Below the pieces are notes generated by a model. It was not told where the DNA came from. It made no database searches and saw only the letters and a list, made by a program, of their open reading frames with translations. A program made the position numbers and the translations under genes. Shown here in pieces: positions 8,447 to 17,466 of a stretch of 64,000 bases of DNA (position 1 is its first letter; every line of letters starts with the position of its first letter). The stretch is from CAZIOH01 sp964540815 (GTDB lineage: Bacteria; Myxococcota_A; Polyangia; Fen-1088), in assembly GCA_964540815.1 (NCBI GenBank), contig CAZIOH010000008.1:44327-108326 (forward strand), read 5' to 3'.

Positions 8447-9925
8447 TCAGGCGCGGAGAGCGCCGAGGAGATCGGAGACGCTCTTGCGGGCGTCGCCGAA
8501 GTACATGAGGGTGTTGTCGCGGTAGGCGAGGGGGTTGTCGATGCCGGCGTAGCCCGCCGACATGCTGCGCTTGAGGATGATGACGTGCGCGGCCTTCCAC
8601 ACCTCGAGCACCGGCATCCCGTAGATGGGGCTGCCGGGATCGTCGAGCGCGCTCGGGTTCACGATGTCGTTGGCGCCGATCACCAGCACCACGTCGGTCT
8701 TGGGGAAGTCACCGTTGATCTCGTCCATCTCCTTCACGATCTCGTAGGAGACGTTGGCCTCGGCCAGGAGGACGTTCATGTGCCCGGGCAGGCGACCGGC
8801 CACCGGGTGGATGGCGTACTCCACGTCGACGCCCTTGGCGATGAGCAGCGACGAGATCTCCTTGACCGCGTGCTGCGCCTGCGCGACCGCCATGCCGTAC
8901 CCCGGGACGATGATCACCCGGTGGGCCGACAGCAAGAGGTCACGCACCCCGTCCACCTTGGTCTCGTGGATGGCGCCCGCCGGCGCCGCCAGAACCCCGT
9001 TGGCGGGGGACTTCTGGACCGGCGCGCCGAACCCGCCGAAGACCACGTTCCAGATCGACCGGTTCATGGCCCTGCACATGATCACGCTCAGGATCGCGCC
9101 CGAGCTGCCGACCAGGGCCCCGGTGATGATGAGCAGATCGTTCGACAGCATGAACCCCGCCGCGGCCGCCGCCCAGCCCGAATAGCTGTTGAGCAGCGAC
9201 ACGACCACCGGCATGTCGCCGCCGCCGATGGCCATCACCAGGTGCAGCCCCAGCATCAGCGCGAGCCCGGTCATCCCCACCAGATAGCCGAACCCCTCGG
9301 CCCCGGGGGCCTGCACGAACATCACCCCGAGGACGATGGACGCGAGCATCAGCGCCCCGTTCAGCACATGGCGGCCGGGCAAGGTCAGCGGGCGGCTGCC
9401 GACCAGCGCCCGCAGCTTGGCGAACGCGATCACCGACCCGCTGAAGGTCACCGCGCCCACCAGCACCCCGACGTAGATCTCCACCAGGTGGATCGTGCGA
9501 TGGACCTGGTTTCCGTCCGGCGCCAGGTAGTTGGCGATGCCCACCAGGACCGCGGCCGCGCCGACGAAGCTGTGCAGCGCGGCCACCAGCTCGGGCATGG
9601 AGGTCATCGCGACCCGCGAGGCCAGCAAGGCCCCCACCGCGGCTCCTCCCACCAGGGCCGCTACCAGGAGCGCGACCACCGGGCTCGACCCGCCGGCGGC
9701 CGCGGTGATCGCGGTCGACTCCGCCGGGGCGCCGCCGCCACCGAGGCGGGCGACGAGCAGCACCACCGCGGTCACCACCACCGCCAGCCCCATCCCCAGC
9801 GTTCCGAGCAGGTTCCCGCGTCGTGCGCTCTCCTGGGTCGACAGGCCGCGCAGGCTGAGGATGAACAGCAGGCTGGCGGCCAGATAGGCGAAACCACGGA
9901 TGGGGCCGAGCAGATCCGTCGTCAT
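8447..9925 (-). CDS. pntB: NAD(P) transhydrogenase subunit beta
   Basis: A protein of 492 residues. An N-terminal half of ~9 membrane helices starts MTTDLLGPIRGFAYLAASLLFILSL and includes SFVGAAAVLVGIANYL. A soluble NADP-binding domain III follows (VIIVPGYGMAVAQAQHAVKE, HPVAGRLPGHMNVLLAEANV, VVLVIGANDIVNPSA, KRSMSAGYAGIDNPL). With PntA it forms the proton-translocating transhydrogenase of the inner membrane, which makes NADPH from NADH. I chose the ATG at 9925, because the longer reading frame upstream overlaps the end of pntA in a wrong frame. Confidence 0.96.
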   Translation of the reverse strand: MTTDLLGPIRGFAYLAASLLFILSLRGLSTQESARRGNLLGTLGMGLAVVVTAVVLLVARLGGGGAPAESTAITAAAGGSSPVVALLVAALVGGAAVGALLASRVAMTSMPELVAALHSFVGAAAVLVGIANYLAPDGNQVHRTIHLVEIYVGVLVGAVTFSGSVIAFAKLRALVGSRPLTLPGRHVLNGALMLASIVLGVMFVQAPGAEGFGYLVGMTGLALMLGLHLVMAIGGGDMPVVVSLLNSYSGWAAAAAGFMLSNDLLIITGALVGSSGAILSVIMCRAMNRSIWNVVFGGFGAPVQKSPANGVLAAPAGAIHETKVDGVRDLLLSAHRVIIVPGYGMAVAQAQHAVKEISSLLIAKGVDVEYAIHPVAGRLPGHMNVLLAEANVSYEIVKEMDEINGDFPKTDVVLVIGANDIVNPSALDDPGSPIYGMPVLEVWKAAHVIILKRSMSAGYAGIDNPLAYRDNTLMYFGDARKSVSDLLGALRA

Positions 9926-9948
9926 CTCGTCAAACCGCCTTCCGCCTT

Positions 9949-11682
9949 CTATCTTCTGAACATGCGCAGCATGCGCTGGGTGACCAGGAACCCCCCGGCC
10001 ACGTTGATCGCCGCGAGCAGGATCGCCACCGCCGCCAGGACGTCCGCCAGGAGCCCAGCCCCACTCCCGAGCACCACCATTCCGCCGACCAGGATGATTC
10101 CGCTGATGGCGTTGGTCACGCTCATGAGCGGCGTGTGCAGGGCCGGACTGACGTTCCAGATCACGTGATACCCGACCACGCACGCCAGCAGGAACACCGT
10201 CAGGTGGCCGAGGAATTCGGGCGGACCGAAGATGGCCGCCAGCCCGAAGACCACCACGAGCGCGACGATGGCGAGCCGCCCGCCGATCCCCGGCTTGCGT
10301 GCGCCACTCGCCTTCGCGCTGCCATGCCCGTGTCCGGGCGCTGCCCCGCCGCCGCCCGCCGGCGACGACGCTCCGAGGCCCGGGGTGGGGGACGGCACCG
10401 CCCGCAGCACCACCCCACCCGTGGCCACCTTGCCGCTCCCGTTGAGCTGGCTTCCCGCCGAGGTCGCCGAGGTCTCCGAGGTGGCGAGGCCGGGCGCCGC
10501 GGCCGCGGCGGATCGCGCGGGCTGCGTCCCGGTCACCGTGGCGGGCGCCGTTGCGGGTTTGGGGCGGGGCTTGGGCGGCCAGCTCAGCACGCCGGCCCGC
10601 ACGACCGTCGCGCCGACGTGAATCTCGTCGTCGGGATCCAGCCGGAAGGCGTTCTGCGCATCGAACAGCGAGTCGACCAGGTTGAACACCGTCGTCGCGT
10701 AGAGATCGCTCGACTGCCGCGCCATCCGGCTCGGTAGGTCGGTGTATCCGATCAGGGTGATCCCGTTCTTCACCACCACCCGATCGCGCTCGGTCAGCGG
10801 GCAGTTGCCGCCCTGCTCGGCCGCCATGTCGACGACCACCGAGCCCGGCTGCATCTCGCCGATCGCCGCGGCCGTGATCAGCTGAGGCGCGGGCTTCCCG
10901 GGGATGAGCGCGGTGGAGATCACGATGTCCGATTGCTTCGCGTGGCTGGCGATCAGCGCCTGCTCGGCCGCCAGATAGGCCGCGCTCATCTCCTTGGCGT
11001 AGCCACCTTGCCCCTCGCCTTCCTCCGCGAAGGTGAACTCCACGAAGGAGGCGCCGAGGCTCTCGACCTGCTCGCGCACCACCGACCGCGTGTCGAAGGC
11101 CTTGACCACCGCGCCGAGCCCGCGCGCCGCCGCGATGGCCGCCAGGCCCGCCACCCCCGCACCGAGCACGAGAACCTGCGCAGGCTTGGCCCGCCCGGCG
11201 GCGGTGATCTGCCCGGGAAAGAACCGATCGAAATGGTTGGCGGCCTCGAGCACCGCCCGGTACCCCGCGATGTTGGCCATCGCCGACAGCGCGTCCATGC
11301 GCTGGGCCCGGGTGATGCGCGGGACGGCGTCCATCGCCAGCGCCGTGGCGCCCTTGGCCACCAGGAGCTCGAGGAGCTCGCGGTTCTGCGCCGGCCAGAT
11401 GAAACCGACCAGCACCGCCCCGGGCTTGAGGGCCGCGACCTCCTCCGGGCGCGGCGGCCGCACCTTCAAGATCAGATCGGCCCCGGCGAAGAGCTCGGCC
11501 GCGCTCGCCACCACCCGCGCGCCCGCCGCCGCGTACGTCGCGTCGGCGTAGCCCGACTCGACGCCGGCCCCCGACTGGACCAGCACGACCAGCCCCCGCT
11601 TCAGCAGCTTCTTGACCGTCTCCGGGGTCGCGGCCACCCGTCGCTCCCGGTCGAGGATCTCCTTCGGAATCCCGACGGTCAT
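9949..11682 (-). CDS. pntA: NAD(P) transhydrogenase subunit alpha
   Basis: A protein of 577 residues starting MTVGIPKEIL. Residues ~1-370 are the NAD-binding domain I (RVAATPETVKKL, VLVLGAGVAGLAAIAAARGLGA, VDMAAEQGGNCPLT, GYTDLPSRMA). A low-complexity Ala/Gly/Pro/Ser linker of ~100 residues follows, then four membrane helices (IVALVVVFGLAAIFGP, HLTVFLLACVVGYHVIWNV, LMSVTNAISGIILVGG, INVAGGFLVTQRMLRMF). This is the one-piece E. coli-type PntA rather than the split PntAA/PntAB form. It lies 23 bases upstream of pntB in one operon. The linker is longer than usual. Confidence 0.95.
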   Translation of the reverse strand: MTVGIPKEILDRERRVAATPETVKKLLKRGLVVLVQSGAGVESGYADATYAAAGARVVASAAELFAGADLILKVRPPRPEEVAALKPGAVLVGFIWPAQNRELLELLVAKGATALAMDAVPRITRAQRMDALSAMANIAGYRAVLEAANHFDRFFPGQITAAGRAKPAQVLVLGAGVAGLAAIAAARGLGAVVKAFDTRSVVREQVESLGASFVEFTFAEEGEGQGGYAKEMSAAYLAAEQALIASHAKQSDIVISTALIPGKPAPQLITAAAIGEMQPGSVVVDMAAEQGGNCPLTERDRVVVKNGITLIGYTDLPSRMARQSSDLYATTVFNLVDSLFDAQNAFRLDPDDEIHVGATVVRAGVLSWPPKPRPKPATAPATVTGTQPARSAAAAAPGLATSETSATSAGSQLNGSGKVATGGVVLRAVPSPTPGLGASSPAGGGGAAPGHGHGSAKASGARKPGIGGRLAIVALVVVFGLAAIFGPPEFLGHLTVFLLACVVGYHVIWNVSPALHTPLMSVTNAISGIILVGGMVVLGSGAGLLADVLAAVAILLAAINVAGGFLVTQRMLRMFRR

Positions 11683-11945
11683 CGAGCTCTCGCGCATGTG
11701 GCTCTCGCGCAGGTGGTCCTGGTCGATTCCGCCGGGCGTGGCTCGAGGTTGGCCCGCGTCAGGGACGTGGGTGTGGTCCGTGGACAGCGCGTGTCGGTCC
11801 CCATTCCGCCCGGCAGAATACCTAGATCACGTCGCCTGTCCACTGCTCCCCGACCACCTGATCCCACACCGTATAGGCGGTCGTGGCAGTTGGGGTTGGA
11901 GGATGCTGCTTCGCGTGCTAGGTACCTCCTCGGAGGTAGATGACG

Positions 11946-12116
11946 ATGAAGAAGCTGATTCTGGCAGCGGTTCTTTCGATCTTCGGGGTCTCGGCCGCTC
12001 ACGCGTGTGACGGGATGAAGGGTCACGAGAAGGCGGAGAAGAGCGGCGCGGCGAGCACCCAGGCTCAAAAGGACGCCAAGCAGGATTCGAAGACCAAGGC
12101 CGACAACAAGTCGTAA
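11946..12116 (+). CDS. Tiny secreted Lys-rich peptide
   Basis: A 56-residue reading frame: signal peptide MKKLILAAVLSIFGVSAAHA, then a mature part of ~35 residues rich in Lys, Ala, Asp and Gln (CDGMKGHEKAEKSG onward, ending KADNKS). GGAGGT at 11932-11937 is eight bases before the ATG at 11946; an in-frame ATG at 11940 is too close to it. One cysteine sits just after the predicted cleavage site. Function unknown. Intrinsically disordered periplasmic peptides of this composition are often annotated as hypothetical in proteobacteria. Confidence 0.7.
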   Translation: MKKLILAAVLSIFGVSAAHACDGMKGHEKAEKSGAASTQAQKDAKQDSKTKADNKS

Positions 12117-12134
12117 CCCGTCCGATAAGAGCGC

Positions 12135-13025
12135 ATGCGCGTGGGATTCATAGGGCTCGGGATCATGGGCAGCCGGATGGCCCTCAACCTGGCCGCCAAG
12201 GGGCACGCGCTCTCGGTCTGGAATCGGACGCGCGCGCGGGCCCGGGAGCTCGAGGAGCGCGGCGCCCGCTGGGCAGCGTCCCCGCGGGCGGTGGCCGAGG
12301 GGGCCGAGGTGGTATGCACCTGCGTGGCCGATCCCCGGGCTCTCGAGGCCGTATCGGCCGGCCCCGAGGGCTTCCTGGCCGGGCTGGGATCCGGCGCCCT
12401 GGTCATCGACTTCTCCACGGTCGGGCCTGACGCCACCCGCGCGCTCGATGCGCACTGCCGCGCGCGGGGTGCCCGGTTCCTCGAGGCCCCCGTGACGGGA
12501 TCCAAGAATGCGGCCGCTGCCGGCACCTTGCTGCTCATGTGCGGAGGCCCCGAAGCCACCTTCGCTGCCGCGGCGCCCGTGCTCGGCGCGGTCGGCGCCA
12601 AGGCGATCCGGGTGGGAGAGGTGGGACAGGGGGCCCAGATGAAGCTGATTGGCAACCTCATCATTGCCCACATGATCGAGGGTCTGGCCGAGGGGTGCGC
12701 CATCGCGGCCGGCGCCGGCATCTCGGTCGAGAAGGTGCTGGAGGTGGTCCAGAGCAGCGGGTATGCGTCCCCCTACTGGGATTTCAAGGGCAAGGCCCTC
12801 GCGGCCCGGGACTTCTCGACCCACTTCAGCGTCGACCTGATGCACAAGGATCTGACCCTGGCGATGGCCGCCGCCGATGCCCTCGGGGTGCCCGTCCCGG
12901 GCACCGCGGCCATCCGCGAGGTCTACCAGCTCGCCCGGTCCCGCGGTCTTGGCCAGGCCGACGTCATCGCGAGCGCCACCGTCCTCGAGCCATCCCCGAG
13001 CGCATCCTCCGGCGATCGGACCTGA
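12135..13025 (+). CDS. NAD(P)-dependent beta-hydroxyacid dehydrogenase (3-hydroxyisobutyrate dehydrogenase family)
   Basis: A protein of 296 residues. The N-terminal Rossmann fold opens MRVGFIGLGIMGSRMALNLA with the NRTRAR specificity loop typical of NADPH-preferring members. It continues with DFSTVGPDATR, the substrate-binding FLEAPVTGSKNAAAAGTL and the catalytic lysine in GQGAQMKLIGN (residue ~171), and ends in an all-helical domain. The family oxidises 3-hydroxyisobutyrate, tartronate semialdehyde or succinic semialdehyde-like substrates. The actual substrate cannot be read from sequence. It starts 18 bases after the tiny secreted peptide gene. Confidence 0.9.
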   Translation: MRVGFIGLGIMGSRMALNLAAKGHALSVWNRTRARARELEERGARWAASPRAVAEGAEVVCTCVADPRALEAVSAGPEGFLAGLGSGALVIDFSTVGPDATRALDAHCRARGARFLEAPVTGSKNAAAAGTLLLMCGGPEATFAAAAPVLGAVGAKAIRVGEVGQGAQMKLIGNLIIAHMIEGLAEGCAIAAGAGISVEKVLEVVQSSGYASPYWDFKGKALAARDFSTHFSVDLMHKDLTLAMAAADALGVPVPGTAAIREVYQLARSRGLGQADVIASATVLEPSPSASSGDRT

Positions 13026-13125
13026 CGCGCCGACCTGACGCGCAGCACGGGCCCGCACGGCGGCCCGACGGATCCGACGCACCTGGGCTCAAGAAACCGA
13101 CCGGGCCACCGAAGAAGGGTGGCAC

Positions 13126-13395
13126 ATGACACCGCTTCCGATGGACCTGGTCGCAACCGCAAAGAACCGAGTGGAAGAATGGATTGACGGACTGCAGGTC
13201 GGGGGCCGTCTGCTGTCTCAGGTGACCCGACAGGAGCTGCTCGAGCAGCTCGAGTCGGCGGCGCCGGTGCACCGCGCGGACGGGACGCTCGAGCTCGTCA
13301 TCCCGGCCCTCACGTCGCTCGGGATGGGGATCTTCCAGCAGTCGTTTCGTTGCAACGCCGTGCGCGTGCGGGTCGTCCCTTACGGCTCCTGCTGA
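13126..13395 (+). CDS. Hypothetical protein, 89 residues
   Basis: A short frame between the dehydrogenase and a convergent lipoprotein gene. It has an AAGAAGGGTGG Shine-Dalgarno-like stretch before the ATG. The sequence begins MTPLPMDLVATAKNRVEEWIDGLQVGGRLLSQVTRQELLEQLES, with helical character, followed by a beta-like half. It has no signal peptide or recognised family. Amino-acid balance looks like a real protein rather than a shadow frame, but support is limited to that and the ribosome site. Confidence 0.5.
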   Translation: MTPLPMDLVATAKNRVEEWIDGLQVGGRLLSQVTRQELLEQLESAAPVHRADGTLELVIPALTSLGMGIFQQSFRCNAVRVRVVPYGSC

Positions 13396-13410
13396 GCCCC
13401 TCGTCTCGTC

Positions 13411-15546
13411 TCATTCGATCCGGACCGCGACCTTGACCCACTGAGGGACGTGGTTTCCGGTGGGGCTGGCCTGGCTCAGGTTCTGCCCGGGCAGCCAGAC
13501 CGCCGCGGCGCTGGGATCGCTCACGAACTCCCCGCCCACCAGTACGGCGGCGAACCACAGCTGGGGCTTGGCGCCGGTCCCGCCTCCGCTGTTGATCTGC
13601 AGCCCGTAGGGTCGGCGCGACGAGAAGGCCAGCCAGTAGAGCCGCTGACTCCGGAAGTTGCCGTTGTCGGGACTCCAGCGTGGCCACGAGTTGGAGCTCT
13701 GATCGCCTGCGTTGGCTCGGGCCAGGATCACCGGGGGCGTGCCGTCGGGCGTGGTCAGCCACAGGCTGGCCGTGATGTCGTCGTAGCCGTCGCACGGCCC
13801 GGTCCCGTAGTTGCCCACGTTGGCGGGTCCGGAACAGGTCGACTTGTTGAACGCCAGCAGCGTCCCGTCGTGGCTGATGGTCGGGTAGTAGCTCGTGACC
13901 CCCGCGGCCCGCGGCACGATCAGCTTGGCGTCGTCGTGCGGGCCCATCGCGTCGGCGGTGGCGACCCAGATCTGCCCCCCGGTCTTGGTGTCGCCGTTGA
14001 AGCGGGAATTCGAGGTCGGATCCTGGGCCGGGTCGTAGCTCGTGAACGCGAAGTGGCTCCCGTCCGCGCTCCAGAACGGGTCGGTCTTTCGCTCGCCGGT
14101 CGCGGTGGAGAACAGCATGTCGCGCTGGGCCAGCAGATCGGGCACCGTGCGGAGGGTCAGGTTCCCGCGGTACATGGTCACCATCCGGGTGCCGTCCGGG
14201 CCGAAGGTGGTGAAGGTCGCAAAATTCCCCTTGCGATTCTTCTTGAGGGCGTCGAGCCCGGTCGACGTCGGGTTCGACGCGGCGGGGTCGAGGACGGCCA
14301 GGGTGGTGGTCCCGATGTCGAGCAAGGCGAAGCTCGAGGCCGCGCTGCCGCCGATGGAGAAGGCCATGGTCTTGCCATCGAACGAGATGGCGTGACACCC
14401 CACGCAGCGGCCCTCGCCCCACTGCTGCGGGGGCGTGGTCGCGCTGTCGACGCCCATCACCGCCGGCGGCGATTCCTGGAACGGGGGGGTGGTGTTGGGC
14501 GAGCCGCGATCGGTCCACACCAGCTCGGGCTTGGTGGCATCGCCGCCGAAGTTGTAGCGCATCACGGCCGTGCCCCGCGGATCGGAGGGGTCGGGCGCGG
14601 TGTAAAGCGGCACGGCGCCCGGGTTGATGGTGGTCCAGTAGTAGAGCCCACCCGACAGGGCCACCCCGGCCCAGGCCACGTGGACCGTGTTCGAGTCGAC
14701 CACCCCGCTCCCCGACGACGATGCCAGCCGCACCGTGAGCGCGAGGTTGTTCTGGCTGCTCGCCCCGACGAAGAAGGTGCTGGCGAAGCTGGGGGGCACC
14801 GTCACGTAACAGCCGCTGCCCGGGCCGGTCTCGCACATGCCGTAGTAGCGCAGGTCGAGCCCATCGCCCGACCAGCTGAGCCGGGCGATATCCTGTCCGC
14901 CGCTCTTCGGAACCTGGACGGTGACTCCGAAGTTGGATGGGAAGATGGCGCCGTCGAGGGGATAGGCGACCGTCACCTGACCGCCGGTCCCCGCGGAGGC
15001 GCTGTCGAACTTGGAGGCGCTGCCGGCCGGGAAACCGGGTGCGAGGAAGTCCGCCGAGAGCGTGGCGGTGAGCGTCCCTGCCGCCTGGATGTTCCCGCTG
15101 TACGCCACGACCGAGTAGATGCCGGGTCCGGCGACGGTCGCGGCGCCCGCGCTCACCATGCCGTTCGGCGGCATGAGCTGCCAGCTCACCTGACTGGTGA
15201 TGTCCATGGTCGACCCGTCGGCCAGGGTTCCCGAGGCGGTGAAGGTGGCGTTGCCGGGGCTCACCGTCGCGCCGGTCTGGGTCAGCTTCACGGTCTGCTG
15301 GGCAGGGGAGACCGTGATGCTCTTCAGGCCGGGGATCGACGGCAGGGTGGCGCCTGGAAGGCCCCCGCTCGAGGTGGAGCCTCCGCTCCCACCGCCCGTC
15401 GGTGCATCCGGCGAGGTCTGCACCTTGGCGCAACCCCAACCCCAGCTCGAGAGGCCAGCCAGGGTCAGGGCGAGCCCGAGGCCGACCCGGCGCGCCTCCT
15501 GGCGAGACGGAACAATCCGGGCGAGCGGAGAAAGATGGAAGGTCAT
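13411..15546 (-). CDS. Large lipoprotein: Ig-like domain plus PD40-type beta-propeller with a CxxCH motif
   Basis: A protein of 711 residues. A hydrophobic signal ends SSWGWGCAK (probable lipidation Cys), followed by a Ser/Gly linker. An Ig-like domain lies at ~60-150 (ITVSPAQQTVKLTQTGAT ... DITSQVSWQLMPPNGMVS). The remainder has TolB/PD40-type blades (DGTRMVTMYRG, FWSADGSHFAFTSYD, SHDGTLLAFNKS, NSWPRWSPDNGN). Embedded is RCVGCHAISFDGKTMAFS, which has the form of a c-type heme site at the start of a blade. It is expected at the periplasmic or outer-membrane surface. I chose the ATG at 15546 (GGAG eight bases upstream). A long + strand ORF here is a shadow. Confidence 0.8.
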   Translation of the reverse strand: MTFHLSPLARIVPSRQEARRVGLGLALTLAGLSSWGWGCAKVQTSPDAPTGGGSGGSTSSGGLPGATLPSIPGLKSITVSPAQQTVKLTQTGATVSPGNATFTASGTLADGSTMDITSQVSWQLMPPNGMVSAGAATVAGPGIYSVVAYSGNIQAAGTLTATLSADFLAPGFPAGSASKFDSASAGTGGQVTVAYPLDGAIFPSNFGVTVQVPKSGGQDIARLSWSGDGLDLRYYGMCETGPGSGCYVTVPPSFASTFFVGASSQNNLALTVRLASSSGSGVVDSNTVHVAWAGVALSGGLYYWTTINPGAVPLYTAPDPSDPRGTAVMRYNFGGDATKPELVWTDRGSPNTTPPFQESPPAVMGVDSATTPPQQWGEGRCVGCHAISFDGKTMAFSIGGSAASSFALLDIGTTTLAVLDPAASNPTSTGLDALKKNRKGNFATFTTFGPDGTRMVTMYRGNLTLRTVPDLLAQRDMLFSTATGERKTDPFWSADGSHFAFTSYDPAQDPTSNSRFNGDTKTGGQIWVATADAMGPHDDAKLIVPRAAGVTSYYPTISHDGTLLAFNKSTCSGPANVGNYGTGPCDGYDDITASLWLTTPDGTPPVILARANAGDQSSNSWPRWSPDNGNFRSQRLYWLAFSSRRPYGLQINSGGGTGAKPQLWFAAVLVGGEFVSDPSAAAVWLPGQNLSQASPTGNHVPQWVKVAVRIE

Positions 15547-15699
15547 GGTCAAAGCTCCGAAAGGCTTCGCACGTCACGGGCCCACTTGCCTGCCCACCTG
15601 CCTGACGAGATCGGCGGGCGGACGATGACGGGCGACGGGGGGATTCGCTGATACTGCCCTTTTTTGAGTGCGGGTGAAAGGGCGGGCTATCATGTTTCC

Positions 15700-16047
15700 A
15701 TGCCCCTCATCCACCTCATCACCTCGTCCGAGGCTCCGGCGCAGGCCGACGCGCTCCTGCGGGATCTCTCGGCGCTGCTCGCGCGGGAGCTCGGCAAGCC
15801 CGAGGCGTACGTCATGACCCTGCTCGAGACCGATGCCCGGATGACCTTCGGGGGCTCGGTCCACCCGGCCTGCTACGTCGAGGTCAAGAACGTGGGGACG
15901 TTCGGCTCGGAGTTGACGCAGTTGCTCAGCCGGGCGATCACGGATCGGGTGTCGCGCGCGCTCGGGGTGCCATCGAGTCGCATCTACATCGAGTACGTCG
16001 AGGCTCCCCCCCACCTGTGGGGGCACGACGGCTCCACCTTCGCGTGA
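15700..16047 (+). CDS. MIF-family tautomerase
   Basis: A protein of 115 residues, exactly the usual length of macrophage-migration-inhibitory-factor-type phenylpyruvate tautomerases. It starts MPLIHLITS, so Pro1 is exposed after Met removal as the catalytic base. The family blocks are present: LLRDLSALLARELGKPEAYVMTLL, MTFGGSVHPACYVEVKNVG, LGVPSSRIYIEYV. It is probably a cytoplasmic trimer acting on enol/keto substrates; the physiological substrate is unknown. The longer frame upstream was rejected because it would bury the proline. Confidence 0.9.
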   Translation: MPLIHLITSSEAPAQADALLRDLSALLARELGKPEAYVMTLLETDARMTFGGSVHPACYVEVKNVGTFGSELTQLLSRAITDRVSRALGVPSSRIYIEYVEAPPHLWGHDGSTFA

Positions 16048-16056
16048 CGGCGGTCG

Positions 16057-17364
16057 TCACCTCCCTACGCCAGCGGAGGACTCGTGAAACGACAGCGCCG
16101 CGAAGCTCACCACGCTGGCATCGTCGATGTTCCACTGGTGATAGTCGAGCAGACGACCGCGCATGCCTGGCACCGCACGCAGGAAGGTGTAGAGCGGTGA
16201 GGAGCCGCACCACTTGAGATCGTCGTCGCCGTTCTGGTGGATCCCCGCCCAGAAGCCGCCCGCGTCTCCCGCCGCGATCGCCGCCAGCCGCTGCCGGTCC
16301 CGCGCCTCCACGGCCTGCATGGTTGGATCGGCGGCCTGGACGGCCACCGCGTCGCCGTAGCGCCGCCCCACGTGGGCCATGTCGACGCCGAGCACCCAGC
16401 ACAGCTCGCGGCCCCGCCGCGCATGCAGCTCGCCGAGGGCATCGAAGGCCCGAGCCAGGTCCGCCGACTCCTCGGGGCGGGTCCGGCCGCGCGGGTCGAA
16501 GCGAAAGGGACCACACAAGACCGGGACGATGCGCACGCCGGGGCCGAAGCGGTGCTGCAGGAAGAGCACCTGGAACTCGATGGAATGCTCGACCGCGTGG
16601 CAGTAGTCCTCGTCGGCGAACGCCTGGGGCGCCTCGCGGATCAGTCCATCGACGATCGCGGTGTCGGTCACGGCGCGCCCGAGCGGGGTGACGAAATCCT
16701 TCCGCGTGAGCCCGAACCTATCGGGGGAGCCGTAATGCGAGGTGCCGAGCACGACGAAGGTTCGCTCGGCGTGCTCGGGGGTGAGCGCGCCATAGGCCGC
16801 GGCATAGGTCGAAGGGCCGCCGTGCGGGCTGGCGTGGGGGGCCGCGATCGCCACGGCGGGTGGGGGGGGGAGGCGGCGGCTCGCACGCACCGAAGCCTGA
16901 CCGTGTGTCCGGGACGGCGCCCTCGGTACGCGTCCCGCAGCTGCGGCGGTTGCGGTCCAGCTCGCGAGGGTCGCCCCGAGCGCCTCCACGTCCTCGGGGT
17001 AGCCCCCGCCGGCGTGAATGGGGGGGCGGAGCGTGGCGGCGCGAAAGGCCCGCTGGCGGGTCTCCCGCAGGCGGCGAAACGCCTCGTCCTCGAGGAACCC
17101 GCAGCCGGAGAGGGCCTCATCCAGCTGCGCGACGACCGCCTCGGCCTCGGCCGGGGCCGCGCCGGCCCGCACGAAGACGGCGGCCAGATCCGCGGTGGTG
17201 CTGTGGCCATCGAAGCAGCGCAGGCCCCGCACCAGCGCCGGGGGAACCACGATCGACGCCTCCGAATACCGGAACGGATCGCGCATGAAGATCCCCGGCT
17301 GCGCTTCGACCGGCGAAGGCATCACATCCAGATCGGAACGCAACCGCGCCAGCCGCTTGGTCAT
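16057..17364 (-). CDS. Memo-family protein (AmmeMemoRadiSam protein B) with an N-terminal extra domain
   Basis: A protein of 435 residues. The C-terminal ~260 residues are the Memo fold, related to class III extradiol dioxygenases: AIAAPHASPHGG, VVLGTSHYG, HAVEHSIEFQVLFLQHRFG, GVDMAHVGRRYGD, WCGSSPLYTFLRAVPG, DYHQWN. The His-rich metal site is conserved. An N-terminal ~110-residue segment (VEAQPGIFMRDPFRYSEASI ... LRCFDGHSTTADLAAVF) is a small helical domain that I cannot name with certainty; it resembles PqqD/winged-helix parts. The AMMECR1 and radical-SAM partners are not in the window. It converges with the tautomerase gene. Confidence 0.85.
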   Translation of the reverse strand: MTKRLARLRSDLDVMPSPVEAQPGIFMRDPFRYSEASIVVPPALVRGLRCFDGHSTTADLAAVFVRAGAAPAEAEAVVAQLDEALSGCGFLEDEAFRRLRETRQRAFRAATLRPPIHAGGGYPEDVEALGATLASWTATAAAAGRVPRAPSRTHGQASVRASRRLPPPPAVAIAAPHASPHGGPSTYAAAYGALTPEHAERTFVVLGTSHYGSPDRFGLTRKDFVTPLGRAVTDTAIVDGLIREAPQAFADEDYCHAVEHSIEFQVLFLQHRFGPGVRIVPVLCGPFRFDPRGRTRPEESADLARAFDALGELHARRGRELCWVLGVDMAHVGRRYGDAVAVQAADPTMQAVEARDRQRLAAIAAGDAGGFWAGIHQNGDDDLKWCGSSPLYTFLRAVPGMRGRLLDYHQWNIDDASVVSFAALSFHESSAGVGR

Positions 17365-17466
17365 TTTCCCAAGGATATCACCCGATGAGGAGGTCATCCG
17401 GGCCCGGGCGTCCCCCCGACTCCGCGAGCCCCCGGCCGTCGGTGGTCTCGTCGCGCGCGAGGGGGG

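Noticed and set aside
13450..15651. A 733-codon + strand frame
   Set aside because: Antisense to the beta-propeller lipoprotein, which carries a signal peptide, blades and a CxxCH motif. The + frame is low-complexity Arg/Gly/Val.
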